5,406 bases of DNA, taken from positions 1-5,406 of the forward strand of contig JABXIR010000299.1 in the NCBI GenBank assembly GCA_013372965.1, written 5' to 3'. This document shows positions 1 to 5,406 of this stretch, in pieces; the stretch's first letter is position 1, and each line of letters begins with the position of its first letter. Both the position numbers and the translations under genes were made by a program. This DNA is from Gammaproteobacteria bacterium (lineage in GTDB: Bacteria; Pseudomonadota; Gammaproteobacteria; Pseudomonadales; DSM-25080). The notes beneath the pieces were generated by a model. The model saw only the letters and a program-made list of their open reading frames with translations, was not told the DNA's origin and did not search any database.

Positions 1-1663
1 AGTTTTCATCATCACGCTCTTGGTAGTCATCACGAGCGTGAGCACCGCGGCTTTCGGTACGAGCTTCAGCGCTAATCGCGGTTGCTTCTGCAACTTCGAG
101 AAGGTTCTGAAGTTCTAGCGCTTCAATTCGAGCAGTGTTAAACGCGTTACTCTTGTCTGCAACGTAGACGTTCTCAATGCGCTCGCGAAGGTCTTTAAGC
201 TTCTCAATCCCTTTCTGCATATAGTCACCGCGACGGAACACGCCGAAGTAATTCTGCATCGTGGTTTGTAGTTCACGACGAAGTTCCGCCGCAGTCTCAC
301 CACTTTCTGAGTTATTCAATTTGTTCAAGCGCGCCATCGCTGCTTCGATATCCGACTCGCGAGCCTCTTTGAGCTCGATACCTTCACGAAGCTTCTTCTC
401 GATTGCCAGACCACTCGCACGACCGAAAACAACTAGGTCGAGAAGTGAGTTACCACCGAGACGGTTTGCGCCGTGAACCGATACACACGCGGCTTCACCA
501 CAAGCGTACAATCCATCGATTACCTGATCATTGCCTTCCGCGTCGATCACTAGCGCCTGACCGTCGATATTCGTCGGTACGCCACCCATCATGTAGTGAC
601 ACGTCGGCACTACTGGAATTGGGCCATCCGCAGGATCAGTGTGAGCAAAGGTCTTCGACAGTTCACAAACGCCTGGTAGACGTGAATAGAGTACATCACG
701 ACCGAGATGGTCGAGCTTTAAGTAAACGTGGTCACCGTTTTCACCACAACCACGACCCTCTAGGATCTCTAGCGTCATCGAACGAGCGACGACATCACGC
801 GAAGCGAGGTCTTTCGCGTTTGGCGCATAACGCTCCATGAAGCGCTCGCCATCTTTATTCACAAGATAGCCACCTTCACCGCGACACCCTTCTGTTACCA
901 GCGTACCTGCACCATAAATGCCGGTTGGATGGAACTGCCACATCTCAATATCTTGAACTTGGTAGCCCGCACGCAACGCCATGCCAATGCCGTCACCGGT
1001 GTTGATGTGTGCGTTCGTTGTTGATGCGTAGATACGCCCTGCACCACCCGTTGCCAAAACAGTAGCCTTTGCTTTGATGTAGACCGTTTCGCCTGTTTCC
1101 ATGCAGATCGCAATAATACCAGTCGTCGCGCCGTCTTCGTTTTTAACGATATCAACCGCGAACCACTCGTTCAGGAACACAGTTTCGTTCTTCATGTTGT
1201 TTTGGTAAAGCGTATGAAGAAGTGCGTGACCCGTGCGGTCTGCGGCAGCACAGGTACGTGCAGCTTGCTGCTTTACGTCGTAGTTTTTCGATTGACCACC
1301 AAATGGGCGCTGGTAGATACGGCCATCTTCTTTACGAGAGAACGGCAAACCCATGTGCTCTAACTCGAACACCGCTTCAGGACCAACTGAACACATGTAT
1401 TCAATCGCATCTTGGTCGCCGATGTAGTCGGAACCCTTGACGGTGTCATACATATGCCAACGCCAATCGTCATTAGGGTCTTCACTTGCAATTGCACAGG
1501 TGATACCACCTTGGGCCGACACAGTGTGTGAACGGGTTGGGAATACTTTTGTCACAACCGCAGTTTTAAAGCCCGACTTAGCAAGCTCTAAAGAAGCACG
1601 CATACCAGCGCCACCGCCACCAACGATCACTGCATCAAAAGAAATGGTTCTCAAATTAGTCAT
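1..1663 (-). CDS. sdhA: Succinate dehydrogenase flavoprotein subunit SdhA (C-terminus cut by window edge)
   Basis: Catalytic subunit of complex II: it oxidises succinate to fumarate at a covalently bound FAD and passes electrons to SdhB, on the cytoplasmic face of the inner membrane. Visible: dinucleotide-binding glycines GGGGAG at residues 15-20; SHTVSAQGG at 45-53, with His46 matching the histidine that carries FAD in E. coli (His45); HPTG with His245; RDVVARS with the probable proton-shuttle Arg289; CHYMMGG with His356; and ANRLGGNSLLDL with Arg401. These match E. coli His242, Arg286, His354 and Arg399. The 554 residues present end at RGAHARDDYQERDDEN. E. coli SdhA (588 aa) has about 36 more residues after that point, so this is an edge truncation and not a broken gene. 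The ATG at 1663-1661 lies 3 nt after the sdhD stop, with a GGGGT ribosome-binding site 7 nt upstream. No frameshift was seen across the portions I translated. Confidence 0.98.
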   Translation of the reverse strand, partial: MTNLRTISFDAVIVGGGGAGMRASLELAKSGFKTAVVTKVFPTRSHTVSAQGGITCAIASEDPNDDWRWHMYDTVKGSDYIGDQDAIEYMCSVGPEAVFELEHMGLPFSRKEDGRIYQRPFGGQSKNYDVKQQAARTCAAADRTGHALLHTLYQNNMKNETVFLNEWFAVDIVKNEDGATTGIIAICMETGETVYIKAKATVLATGGAGRIYASTTNAHINTGDGIGMALRAGYQVQDIEMWQFHPTGIYGAGTLVTEGCRGEGGYLVNKDGERFMERYAPNAKDLASRDVVARSMTLEILEGRGCGENGDHVYLKLDHLGRDVLYSRLPGVCELSKTFAHTDPADGPIPVVPTCHYMMGGVPTNIDGQALVIDAEGNDQVIDGLYACGEAACVSVHGANRLGGNSLLDLVVFGRASGLAIEKKLREGIELKEARESDIEAAMARLNKLNNSESGETAAELRRELQTTMQNYFGVFRRGDYMQKGIEKLKDLRERIENVYVADKSNAFNTARIEALELQNLLEVAEATAISAEARTESRGAHARDDYQERDDEN

Positions 1664-1666
1664 TGA

Positions 1667-2032
1667 TTAACCCCACAAGATCTGGAATGCCCAGACCATA
1701 TAAAATACAAGAATTACAAATCCGACGAACTGCGCGAGCAATCGCAAAAATGTTGCTTTCGCACCCATCATGCGCTCTGTCACGTAGTCAGAAAGAACAG
1801 CCCACCAGCCGATCCATGCGTGACCTGCTAACGACAAAATGGCCAACAAACTAAATACCTTCATCCACGTTGGCTCAAAGGTCAGCTTCCAGTCGGCGTA
1901 ACCGAGGTCCGGCGTCGACACCACGACAAAGCCGAGATAGAGGATGTAGGCGAGAAGAATCACAGCACTCAGGCGCTGGATAACGAAGTCGGCCACACCT
2001 GAGCGGCCGAGAGACGTAACTGATTTCACCAT
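1667..2032 (-). CDS. sdhD: Succinate dehydrogenase membrane anchor subunit SdhD
   Basis: Small hydrophobic anchor of complex II. With SdhC it holds SdhAB on the inner membrane, binds heme b and forms the ubiquinone site. The 121-residue protein (E. coli 115 aa) has three membrane segments, at about residues 20-42, 55-80 and 95-119. The segment LAGHAWIGWWAVLSDYV contains His71, matching the heme-ligand His71 of E. coli SdhD, and Asp82-Tyr83, matching its quinone-site pair. The numbering is identical, which supports the ATG at 2032-2030. The frame stays open further upstream to 2278, but that part lies inside sdhC and has no SdhD-like sequence, so the longer start is rejected. A GGGGG ribosome-binding site lies 7 nt before the ATG. 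The first 7 nt overlap the end of sdhC (ATGGTGA), indicating translational coupling. Confidence 0.96.
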   Translation of the reverse strand: MVKSVTSLGRSGVADFVIQRLSAVILLAYILYLGFVVVSTPDLGYADWKLTFEPTWMKVFSLLAILSLAGHAWIGWWAVLSDYVTERMMGAKATFLRLLAQFVGFVILVFYMVWAFQILWG

Positions 2033-2400
2033 ATCCAAACCCCCATCACGATCGCGTATACGACCGATAATACAATAACGACCTTCGCACCAAGAGCACC
2101 GCCCTCGAGGGTTTCGCCGAAGCCAAGATCCATAAATAAGTGACGCACACCGGCGATCATGTGATAACCCAAGCCGACTAACACAAACCAGATAATCGCT
2201 TTGCACAGTGGTGACTGCAGGGTTGATTTCAACTCTTCGAACCCAGCAGCACTGGATAATGAGAGATCGAGCATCCAAAGCAACACGGCAACGCCGAGGA
2301 GCAACACAACACCGCTAATACGGTGAGCAATAGATGCGTAAGCAGTAATCGGCAACTTAAATGTTCCGATGTCTAAATTGACTGGTCTTTTATCGTTCAC
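2026..2400 (-). CDS. sdhC: Succinate dehydrogenase cytochrome b556 subunit SdhC
   Basis: Membrane subunit of complex II that co-ligates heme b and lines the quinone pocket with SdhD and SdhB. It is 124 residues long (E. coli 129). It opens with the family signature KRPVNLD at residues 4-10. SIAHR contains Ser23 and Arg27, matching quinone-site Ser27 and Arg31 of E. coli. GYHMIAGVRH contains His80, matching heme ligand His84. Three membrane segments lie at about 23-46, 64-88 and 104-124. The start is GTG at 2400-2398. It is preceded 7 nt upstream by AGG, and an in-frame TAA lies 18 nt upstream, so no upstream ATG is possible and GTG gives the right N-terminal length. It is first in the operon, read from the promoter at 2486-2514, and overlaps sdhD by 7 nt. 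Confidence 0.96.
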   Translation of the reverse strand: MNDKRPVNLDIGTFKLPITAYASIAHRISGVVLLLGVAVLLWMLDLSLSSAAGFEELKSTLQSPLCKAIIWFVLVGLGYHMIAGVRHLFMDLGFGETLEGGALGAKVVIVLSVVYAIVMGVWIW

Positions 2401-2407
2401 AGTTGAA

Positions 2408-2410
2408 CCT
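2408..2410 (-). promoter_or_regulatory. Ribosome-binding site deciding the GTG start of sdhC
   Basis: On the minus strand AGG stands 7 nt before GTG. It is a short Shine-Dalgarno sequence, but the only plausible one. Together with the in-frame stop just upstream it fixes the unusual GTG start. A modest RBS plus GTG suggests limited initiation on the first cistron; that part is inference. Confidence 0.6.
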
Positions 2411-2452
2411 ACTTGTTAGTTTACGAATTACCGTATCCCGCGAGCTGACTAA

Positions 2453-2462
2453 TGAATTAACA
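2453..2462 (-). promoter_or_regulatory. Possible ArcA-type site in the sdhC leader
   Basis: On the minus strand this reads TGTTAATTCA, which matches 9 of 10 positions of the E. coli ArcA core consensus (A/T)GTTAATTA(A/T). ArcA-P represses sdhCDAB under low oxygen in E. coli. Here the site would lie about 17-26 nt downstream of the predicted transcription start, a position compatible with repression. A single 10-bp match in AT-rich intergenic DNA can arise by chance, so this is tentative. Confidence 0.35.
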
Positions 2463-2485
2463 GCACCCACATTACGAGCGAGTGC

Positions 2486-2514
2486 ATTATATTGACCCAT
2501 CAGTCAACTGACAA
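2486..2514 (-). promoter_or_regulatory. Sigma70-type promoter of sdhCDA(B)
   Basis: On the minus strand, TTGTCA (2514-2509, 5 of 6 matches) is followed after exactly 17 nt by TATAAT (2491-2486, perfect). This is the best promoter in the upstream region of sdhC. Transcription would start near 2479, giving a leader of about 79 nt before the GTG start. Confidence 0.75.
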
Positions 2515-2543
2515 ATCCTCACTCGAAATGAGAATCTATGCGG

Positions 2544-2571
2544 AGTATAAACGCGCTGAATATTAGCAAAA
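2544..2571 (-). promoter_or_regulatory. Possible second, upstream sdhC promoter
   Basis: TATACT on the minus strand (2549-2544) is a good -10 match. The -35 is weak: TTTTGC at 16 nt or TTTTTG at 17 nt. Transcription would start near 2537, giving a leader of about 137 nt. It is considerably weaker than the promoter at 2486-2514, and may depend on an activator or be inactive. Confidence 0.35.
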
Positions 2572-2661
2572 AATCTCAGGATTAGGTACAAAATTTGCCG
2601 AATATGCGCGATTGACACCATAGTGTACGTATCAACCCATACTGTTAGGTCACACAAAGAT

Positions 2662-2689
2662 TTGACAACCGACTTCTGAGCTTTATAGT
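2662..2689 (+). promoter_or_regulatory. Sigma70-type promoter of gltA (distal, P1)
   Basis: TTGACA (2662-2667, perfect) and TATAGT (2684-2689, 5 of 6) are separated by 16 nt. Transcription would start near 2696, leaving an unusually long 5' leader of about 218 nt before gltA. It is the strongest plus-strand promoter match I found in the intergenic region. Confidence 0.7.
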
Positions 2690-2766
2690 GTCGCTGCGAA
2701 ATACGCGAGGTTGCGAGTAACAAGTATCGGTGATCGAAGTCGTAAAGTGCTTCAGTAAATCCTTAT

Positions 2767-2794
2767 TTGAAACTCGCTCTGAGCCAACCATAAT
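2767..2794 (+). promoter_or_regulatory. Possible proximal gltA promoter (P2)
   Basis: TTGAAA (2767-2772, 5 of 6) and CATAAT (2789-2794, 5 of 6) are separated by 16 nt. The start would be near 2801, giving a leader of about 113 nt. E. coli gltA is also read from two promoters. This match overlaps the hairpin at 2768-2810, so one of the two readings may be coincidental. Confidence 0.45.
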
Positions 2795-2810
2795 TAGGCT
2801 TCAGGTTTCA
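2768..2810 (+). other. Possible hairpin in the gltA mRNA leader
   Basis: An outer stem TGAAAC (2768-2773) pairs with GTTTCA (2805-2810). An inner stem CTGAGCC (2779-2785) pairs with GGCTTCAG (2797-2804) with one bulged T. They enclose an 11-nt loop, and five unpaired bases sit on the left arm. This gives 13 base pairs in all. No T-run follows, so it is not an intrinsic terminator. It would exist in RNA only if transcription starts at the distal promoter near 2696. I recognise no known riboswitch class in it. Confidence 0.4.
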
Positions 2811-2901
2811 CCTCAAACGAACCAACCTATTCATTAAGTTCAACGAGTAGTAATTACCGGGTTCGTATCGAGCTATCATGCTCCCAAACATCAGATCTAT
2901 C

Positions 2902-2906
2902 AGGAG
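2902..2906 (+). promoter_or_regulatory. Ribosome-binding site of gltA
   Basis: AGGAG stands 7 nt before the ATG at 2914. It is a strong Shine-Dalgarno sequence with good spacing, and it confirms the start giving the MSEKKARLFL N-terminus. It lies inside an 11-codon open frame that begins at 2878. Confidence 0.9.
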
Positions 2907-2913
2907 TCGCTAA

Positions 2914-4203
2914 ATGAGCGAAAAAAAGGCACGCCTATTCCTCGACGGCAAAGACGAAGCTATTGAATTACCGATGTACAGCGGCAACATGGGCCCTGAC
3001 GTTATTGACGTAAGAGGCTTAGTAAGCCAAGGTGTTTTCACTTACGATCCGGGCTTTGTGTCCACTGCATCTACCGAGTCCGAAATCACCTTTATTGATG
3101 GCGGCAAGGGCCAGCTTCTTCACCGCGGCTACCCAATCGAACAATTAGCCGAGCATTCAGACTTCCTTGAAGTCTGCTACCTTCTTTTGAACGGTGAATT
3201 GCCAAATAAAGAAGAAAAAGAACACTTCGTTAACATCGTGACGCGCCACACCATGGTTCACGAGTCGATTGCGGACTTCTTCAAAGGCTTCCGTCGCGAT
3301 GCACACCCAATGGCAATAATGTGCGGTGTTGTTGGCGCCCTCTCGGCGTTCTATCACGACTCTCTCGACATTACCGATCCAATTCATCGCGAAATTTCGG
3401 CATTCCGACTCGTGGCAAAGATGCCGACGCTCGCAGCAATGACCTACAAGCATGGCATCGGGCAACCGTTCATTTACCCGCGTAACGACCTCAGCTTTGC
3501 AGAAAACTTTTTGCACATGATGTTTGCGACTCCTGCGGAAGAGTACAAAGTTAACCCAGTACTCGCGAATGCAATGGACAAGATCTTCCTTCTTCACGCA
3601 GACCACGAGCAAAACGCATCAACGTCTACCGTTCGCCTTGCGGGCTCTTCGGGTGCTAACCCATTTGCCTGTATCGCGTCAGGTATTGCTGCACTTTGGG
3701 GACCAGCGCACGGCGGCGCCAACGAAGCAGTACTTAACATGCTGGAAGAAATCGGTGATGAATCACACATCGATGAATATGTAGCACGCGCTAAAGACAA
3801 AAACGACCCGTTCCGTCTAATGGGCTTCGGTCACCGCGTCTACAAGAACTACGACCCACGTGCGACGGTAATGCGCAAGTGTTGCGACGAAGTTCTAGTT
3901 GAGCTTGGCCTAGAAAACGATCCGCTACTGAAGATCGCGAAGCGCTTGGAGCAAATTGCGCTCGAAGACCCGTACTTCATTGAAAAGAAACTCTATCCAA
4001 ACGTCGACTTTTACTCAGGCATCATCTTGAAAGCACTAGGCATTCCAGTTGAAATGTTCACGGTGATTTTCGCGACAGGTCGTACCATTGGTTGGATCTC
4101 TCATTGGAATGAGATGATTAGCGGCTCTTACCGAATCGGCCGACCACGCCAGCTTTACACTGGGTCAGTCGAACGCGATTTCGTTGAGCTCGACAAACGA
4201 TAA
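2914..4203 (+). CDS. gltA: Citrate synthase, type II (GltA)
   Basis: Condenses acetyl-CoA with oxaloacetate to citrate, the entry step of the TCA cycle, in the cytoplasm. The 429-residue protein is complete (E. coli 427) and similar to the Pseudomonas and E. coli enzymes throughout. Catalytic residues are His266 in GPAHGGANEA, His307 in GFGHRVYKNYDPR and Asp365 in NVDFYSG, matching E. coli His264, His305 and Asp362. Substrate-binding arginines appear in YDPR (316), ATGR (390) and RPRQLYTG (412). The N-terminal domain typical of hexameric Gram-negative enzymes is present. Residues that bind allosteric NADH in E. coli are kept: Arg111-His112-Thr113, Arg165 and Lys169. The reactive Cys206 of E. 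coli aligns with Ala208. NADH inhibition is therefore likely but unproven. The gene is divergent from sdhC and ends at its own terminator. Confidence 0.98.
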   Translation: MSEKKARLFLDGKDEAIELPMYSGNMGPDVIDVRGLVSQGVFTYDPGFVSTASTESEITFIDGGKGQLLHRGYPIEQLAEHSDFLEVCYLLLNGELPNKEEKEHFVNIVTRHTMVHESIADFFKGFRRDAHPMAIMCGVVGALSAFYHDSLDITDPIHREISAFRLVAKMPTLAAMTYKHGIGQPFIYPRNDLSFAENFLHMMFATPAEEYKVNPVLANAMDKIFLLHADHEQNASTSTVRLAGSSGANPFACIASGIAALWGPAHGGANEAVLNMLEEIGDESHIDEYVARAKDKNDPFRLMGFGHRVYKNYDPRATVMRKCCDEVLVELGLENDPLLKIAKRLEQIALEDPYFIEKKLYPNVDFYSGIILKALGIPVEMFTVIFATGRTIGWISHWNEMISGSYRIGRPRQLYTGSVERDFVELDKR

Positions 4204-4215
4204 GTCGATATCGAC
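4204..4215. repeat. 12-bp perfect palindrome after the gltA stop
   Basis: GTCGATATCGAC is a perfect inverted repeat that starts on the base after the gltA TAA and lies 6 bp before the terminator's A-run. It has no loop, so it is more like a dimeric protein site than an RNA hairpin. It may equally be chance. Confidence 0.4.
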
Positions 4216-4221
4216 GCCAAC

Positions 4222-4255
4222 AAAAAAGCGCATCTTTCTAGATGCGCTTTTTTTT
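4222..4255. terminator. Bidirectional intrinsic terminator between gltA and the GH31 gene
   Basis: Six A (4222-4227), stem GCGCATC (4228-4234), loop TTTCTA, stem GATGCGC (4241-4247) and eight T (4248-4255). The 7-bp perfect stem plus T-run ends gltA transcripts on the plus strand. On the minus strand the A-run becomes a six-T run, so the same structure can end the convergent gene, whose stop is 25 bp away. Confidence 0.92.
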
Positions 4256-4280
4256 CGCCCGACGGTTAATCTGCCGAGCG

Positions 4281-5406
4281 TTAGCGATCGCTCATCGAGC
4301 GGTCCAGTTCACTACCAACCATCACCAATGCAACCGGCGAACCGAGCGGCGCCGACAAGTTAATCAGTCGCCCTCCACTTGCGCCTTGATACACGTCGTT
4401 GCTACCCATAAGGCGCCACTCTCCCGGCGGGAGAATAACATCGACACTTGACTGACCGGAGTTTAACACTGGCACAACCATTAACTCCGAGCCCAAAAAG
4501 AATTGTTCAAAACGCATCCCCCAAAATCGAGAGATCTGAGGGTATTCTAACAGCGGGTGTCGAATCGGCGGAACCCCAGACGCTTCCATCTCCTCATAGA
4601 GACGATGACGATAATCACTTAGAGAAACAAAACGCGCCACCGAGCTGCGAACGTGAGGAAGCATCTCCTGATCATAAATCTGACTGTTCAGCTCCGGCAA
4701 GTTACCCTCATGAGATCGCATAATCAGCCCGAAACTGTTTAATTCCAGCCAACGCGCTAGCAATTCACGCGAGCGCGTTACCGAGCGAAGTGGGTGATCA
4801 ATCGTGGTGTAACCACCGATATCAGAGTGAGTTACAGGCATGCCCGACATACCCGATGTGAGTAAGCCGGTCACAGCCGACTTAATGCCATCCTGAGAAC
4901 TCCAGTCGACCATTTGATCCCCCAGCCAAAACGCGCCTGACACCTCTGCAGAACCCACATAAGCGGACCGATGAAAAATAAATGGTTCGCTTAAGCCCAT
5001 CCGCTCGGCCAGAGTCCGATTCCACTTAGACCACAAGACAGGGTATCCGTTATGCCCTTCCACAAACGGAAAACTTTCCCCAAAATCCGCCATCCATCCA
5101 CTAACATTGAGCGATTTCAGCCGCTCAGCAACGGTATCGACCCACAGTTCCATCGCGTCGTCGTTGGCAAGATCCAACAGATTCGAATCGAATGACGAGT
5201 TTAAGAACTCGATCGGTGATCCCTCTCCGTTCACCACGAAACCATCATTTTCAATCATCAAACGATACAAGTCATTACCCACCTCGTCTGGGTCTGGGAC
5301 GAGCGAAGGATTAAGATAAGCCAGCACTCGAACTCCCTGATCCTGCAACCGAGAATGCCACGTGGCATAGTCAGAGTAATGATCTTGATCCAAGCGCCAA
5401 TTCCAC
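4281..5406 (-). CDS. GH31 alpha-glycosidase, sulfoquinovosidase (YihQ)-like; N-terminus beyond window
   Basis: The C-terminal 374 residues of a family 31 retaining alpha-glycosidase; the frame is open through the right edge. Fragment numbering starts at the WNW codons at 5405. GWMADFGE contains the expected nucleophile Asp107. WLGDQMVDW contains the expected acid/base Asp163. HSDIGGYTT and RSHEGN are further barrel motifs, followed by the C-terminal beta domain with PPGEW. From memory of E. coli YihQ (678 aa), these align with Asp405 and Asp472. The first residue, Trp1, falls at Trp304, and Tyr199 falls at Tyr508; both take part in sulfonate recognition. The remaining length also agrees (374 versus 375). 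This suggests release of sulfoquinovose from sulfolipid-derived glycosides. The key Arg301 would lie three codons outside the window, so a neutral-sugar alpha-glucosidase remains possible. The N-terminal half and any signal peptide are not visible. Convergent with gltA, it is probably not co-regulated with it. Confidence 0.88.
   Translation of the reverse strand, partial: WNWRLDQDHYSDYATWHSRLQDQGVRVLAYLNPSLVPDPDEVGNDLYRLMIENDGFVVNGEGSPIEFLNSSFDSNLLDLANDDAMELWVDTVAERLKSLNVSGWMADFGESFPFVEGHNGYPVLWSKWNRTLAERMGLSEPFIFHRSAYVGSAEVSGAFWLGDQMVDWSSQDGIKSAVTGLLTSGMSGMPVTHSDIGGYTTIDHPLRSVTRSRELLARWLELNSFGLIMRSHEGNLPELNSQIYDQEMLPHVRSSVARFVSLSDYRHRLYEEMEASGVPPIRHPLLEYPQISRFWGMRFEQFFLGSELMVVPVLNSGQSSVDVILPPGEWRLMGSNDVYQGASGGRLINLSAPLGSPVALVMVGSELDRSMSDR

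Larger units (their letters stand above)
2401..2913. promoter_or_regulatory. Divergent sdhC-gltA control region (513 bp, no convincing gene)
   Basis: This non-coding stretch separates the start of sdhC (minus) from the start of gltA (plus). Both strands were read and no convincing protein gene was found; the open frames are short and lack family-like sequence or a good RBS. The contents I can support are a strong sigma70-type promoter for each direction, a weaker second promoter for each, an ArcA-like site in the sdhC leader, and a possible hairpin in the gltA leader. The main promoters face away from each other, with the inner edges of their -35 boxes about 147 bp apart. That leaves room for shared regulator binding between them. 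Confidence 0.85.

Noticed and set aside
403..840. 145-codon plus-strand open frame antisense to sdhA
   Set aside because: It lies wholly within the strongly conserved SdhA coding frame, its product is low-complexity and rich in Arg and His, and it resembles no family I know. The other plus-strand frames across 261-1670 fail for the same reason.
1802..1809. Chi-like octamer GCTGGTGG on the minus strand
   Set aside because: It is formed by the conserved Gly-Trp-Trp codons of sdhD. One octamer is expected by chance, and whether E. coli Chi applies in this organism is unknown.
2033..2278. Upstream extension of the sdhD frame to 2278
   Set aside because: The added residues lie inside sdhC and have no SdhD character. 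The start at 2032 has an RBS and reproduces the E. coli residue numbering exactly.
2449..2472. Seven-codon open frame (MWVLLIH) in the sdhC leader
   Set aside because: It has no RBS, starts within a few bases of the predicted transcript start and shows no coupling geometry to sdhC.
2639..2654. CRP site suggested by TCACA at 2650
   Set aside because: The partner half at the correct spacing reads ATACT instead of TGTGA, so there is no palindrome.
2487..2723. 78-codon minus-strand frame in the divergent intergenic region
   Set aside because: It crosses both promoter regions, has no family-like sequence and ends just before the sdhC -10 box. It looks like chance.
2730..2840. GTG-initiated frame of about 36 codons in the gltA leader
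   Set aside because: No Shine-Dalgarno sequence precedes it and it overlaps the proximal promoter match; its composition gives no sign of coding.
3157..3612. 151-codon minus-strand frame antisense to gltA
   Set aside because: It is a shadow of the conserved citrate synthase frame, with runs of Phe from antisense Glu/Lys codons, no RBS seen and no recognisable domain.
5391..5393. TTG as a start codon for the GH31 gene
   Set aside because: The frame stays open upstream to the edge and encodes the conserved WNW motif before it, so this is an internal leucine codon of a gene that enters from the right.

Overview
The window reads as chromosomal housekeeping DNA from a Gammaproteobacterium. SdhC, SdhD, SdhA and GltA are close to their Escherichia coli and Pseudomonas counterparts from end to end. 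The divergent gltA / sdhCDA(B) layout is also the one seen in those groups. Base composition looks moderate, with neither GC-rich nor AT-rich coding DNA. The sulfoquinovosidase-like gene at the right edge is compatible with an environmental or marine lineage, but I cannot name a genus.

Layout, left to right. Positions 1-2400 hold the minus-strand start of the succinate dehydrogenase operon, in the order sdhC (GTG start at 2400), sdhD (overlapping sdhC by 7 nt) and sdhA (3 nt after sdhD). SdhA runs off the left edge about 35 residues before its expected end, and sdhB would lie further left. Positions 2401-2913 are a 513-bp divergent control region. It carries a near-consensus sigma70 promoter for sdhC (2486-2514, minus), a near-consensus promoter for gltA (2662-2689, plus), weaker second promoters on each side, an ArcA-like site in the sdhC leader, and a possible hairpin in the gltA leader. 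Positions 2914-4203 hold gltA, a complete type II citrate synthase. A symmetric A-stem-T terminator at 4222-4255 serves gltA. It can also serve the convergent gene at 4281-5406, the C-terminal 374 residues of a GH31 glycosidase most like sulfoquinovosidase YihQ.

How they work together. Citrate synthase admits acetyl-CoA into the TCA cycle. Succinate dehydrogenase (complex II) oxidises succinate to fumarate and passes the electrons to membrane quinone. Transcribing both from one shared intergenic region would allow coordinated control by carbon supply and oxygen. The GH31 gene is an accessory carbohydrate gene with no visible functional tie to the TCA genes beyond the shared terminator.

I found no mobile element, CRISPR array, tRNA, rRNA or clearly new multi-gene system. 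The points most worth checking are the substrate of the GH31 enzyme and the long gltA leader, which has a possible hairpin and an 11-codon open frame whose stop directly abuts the gltA start.
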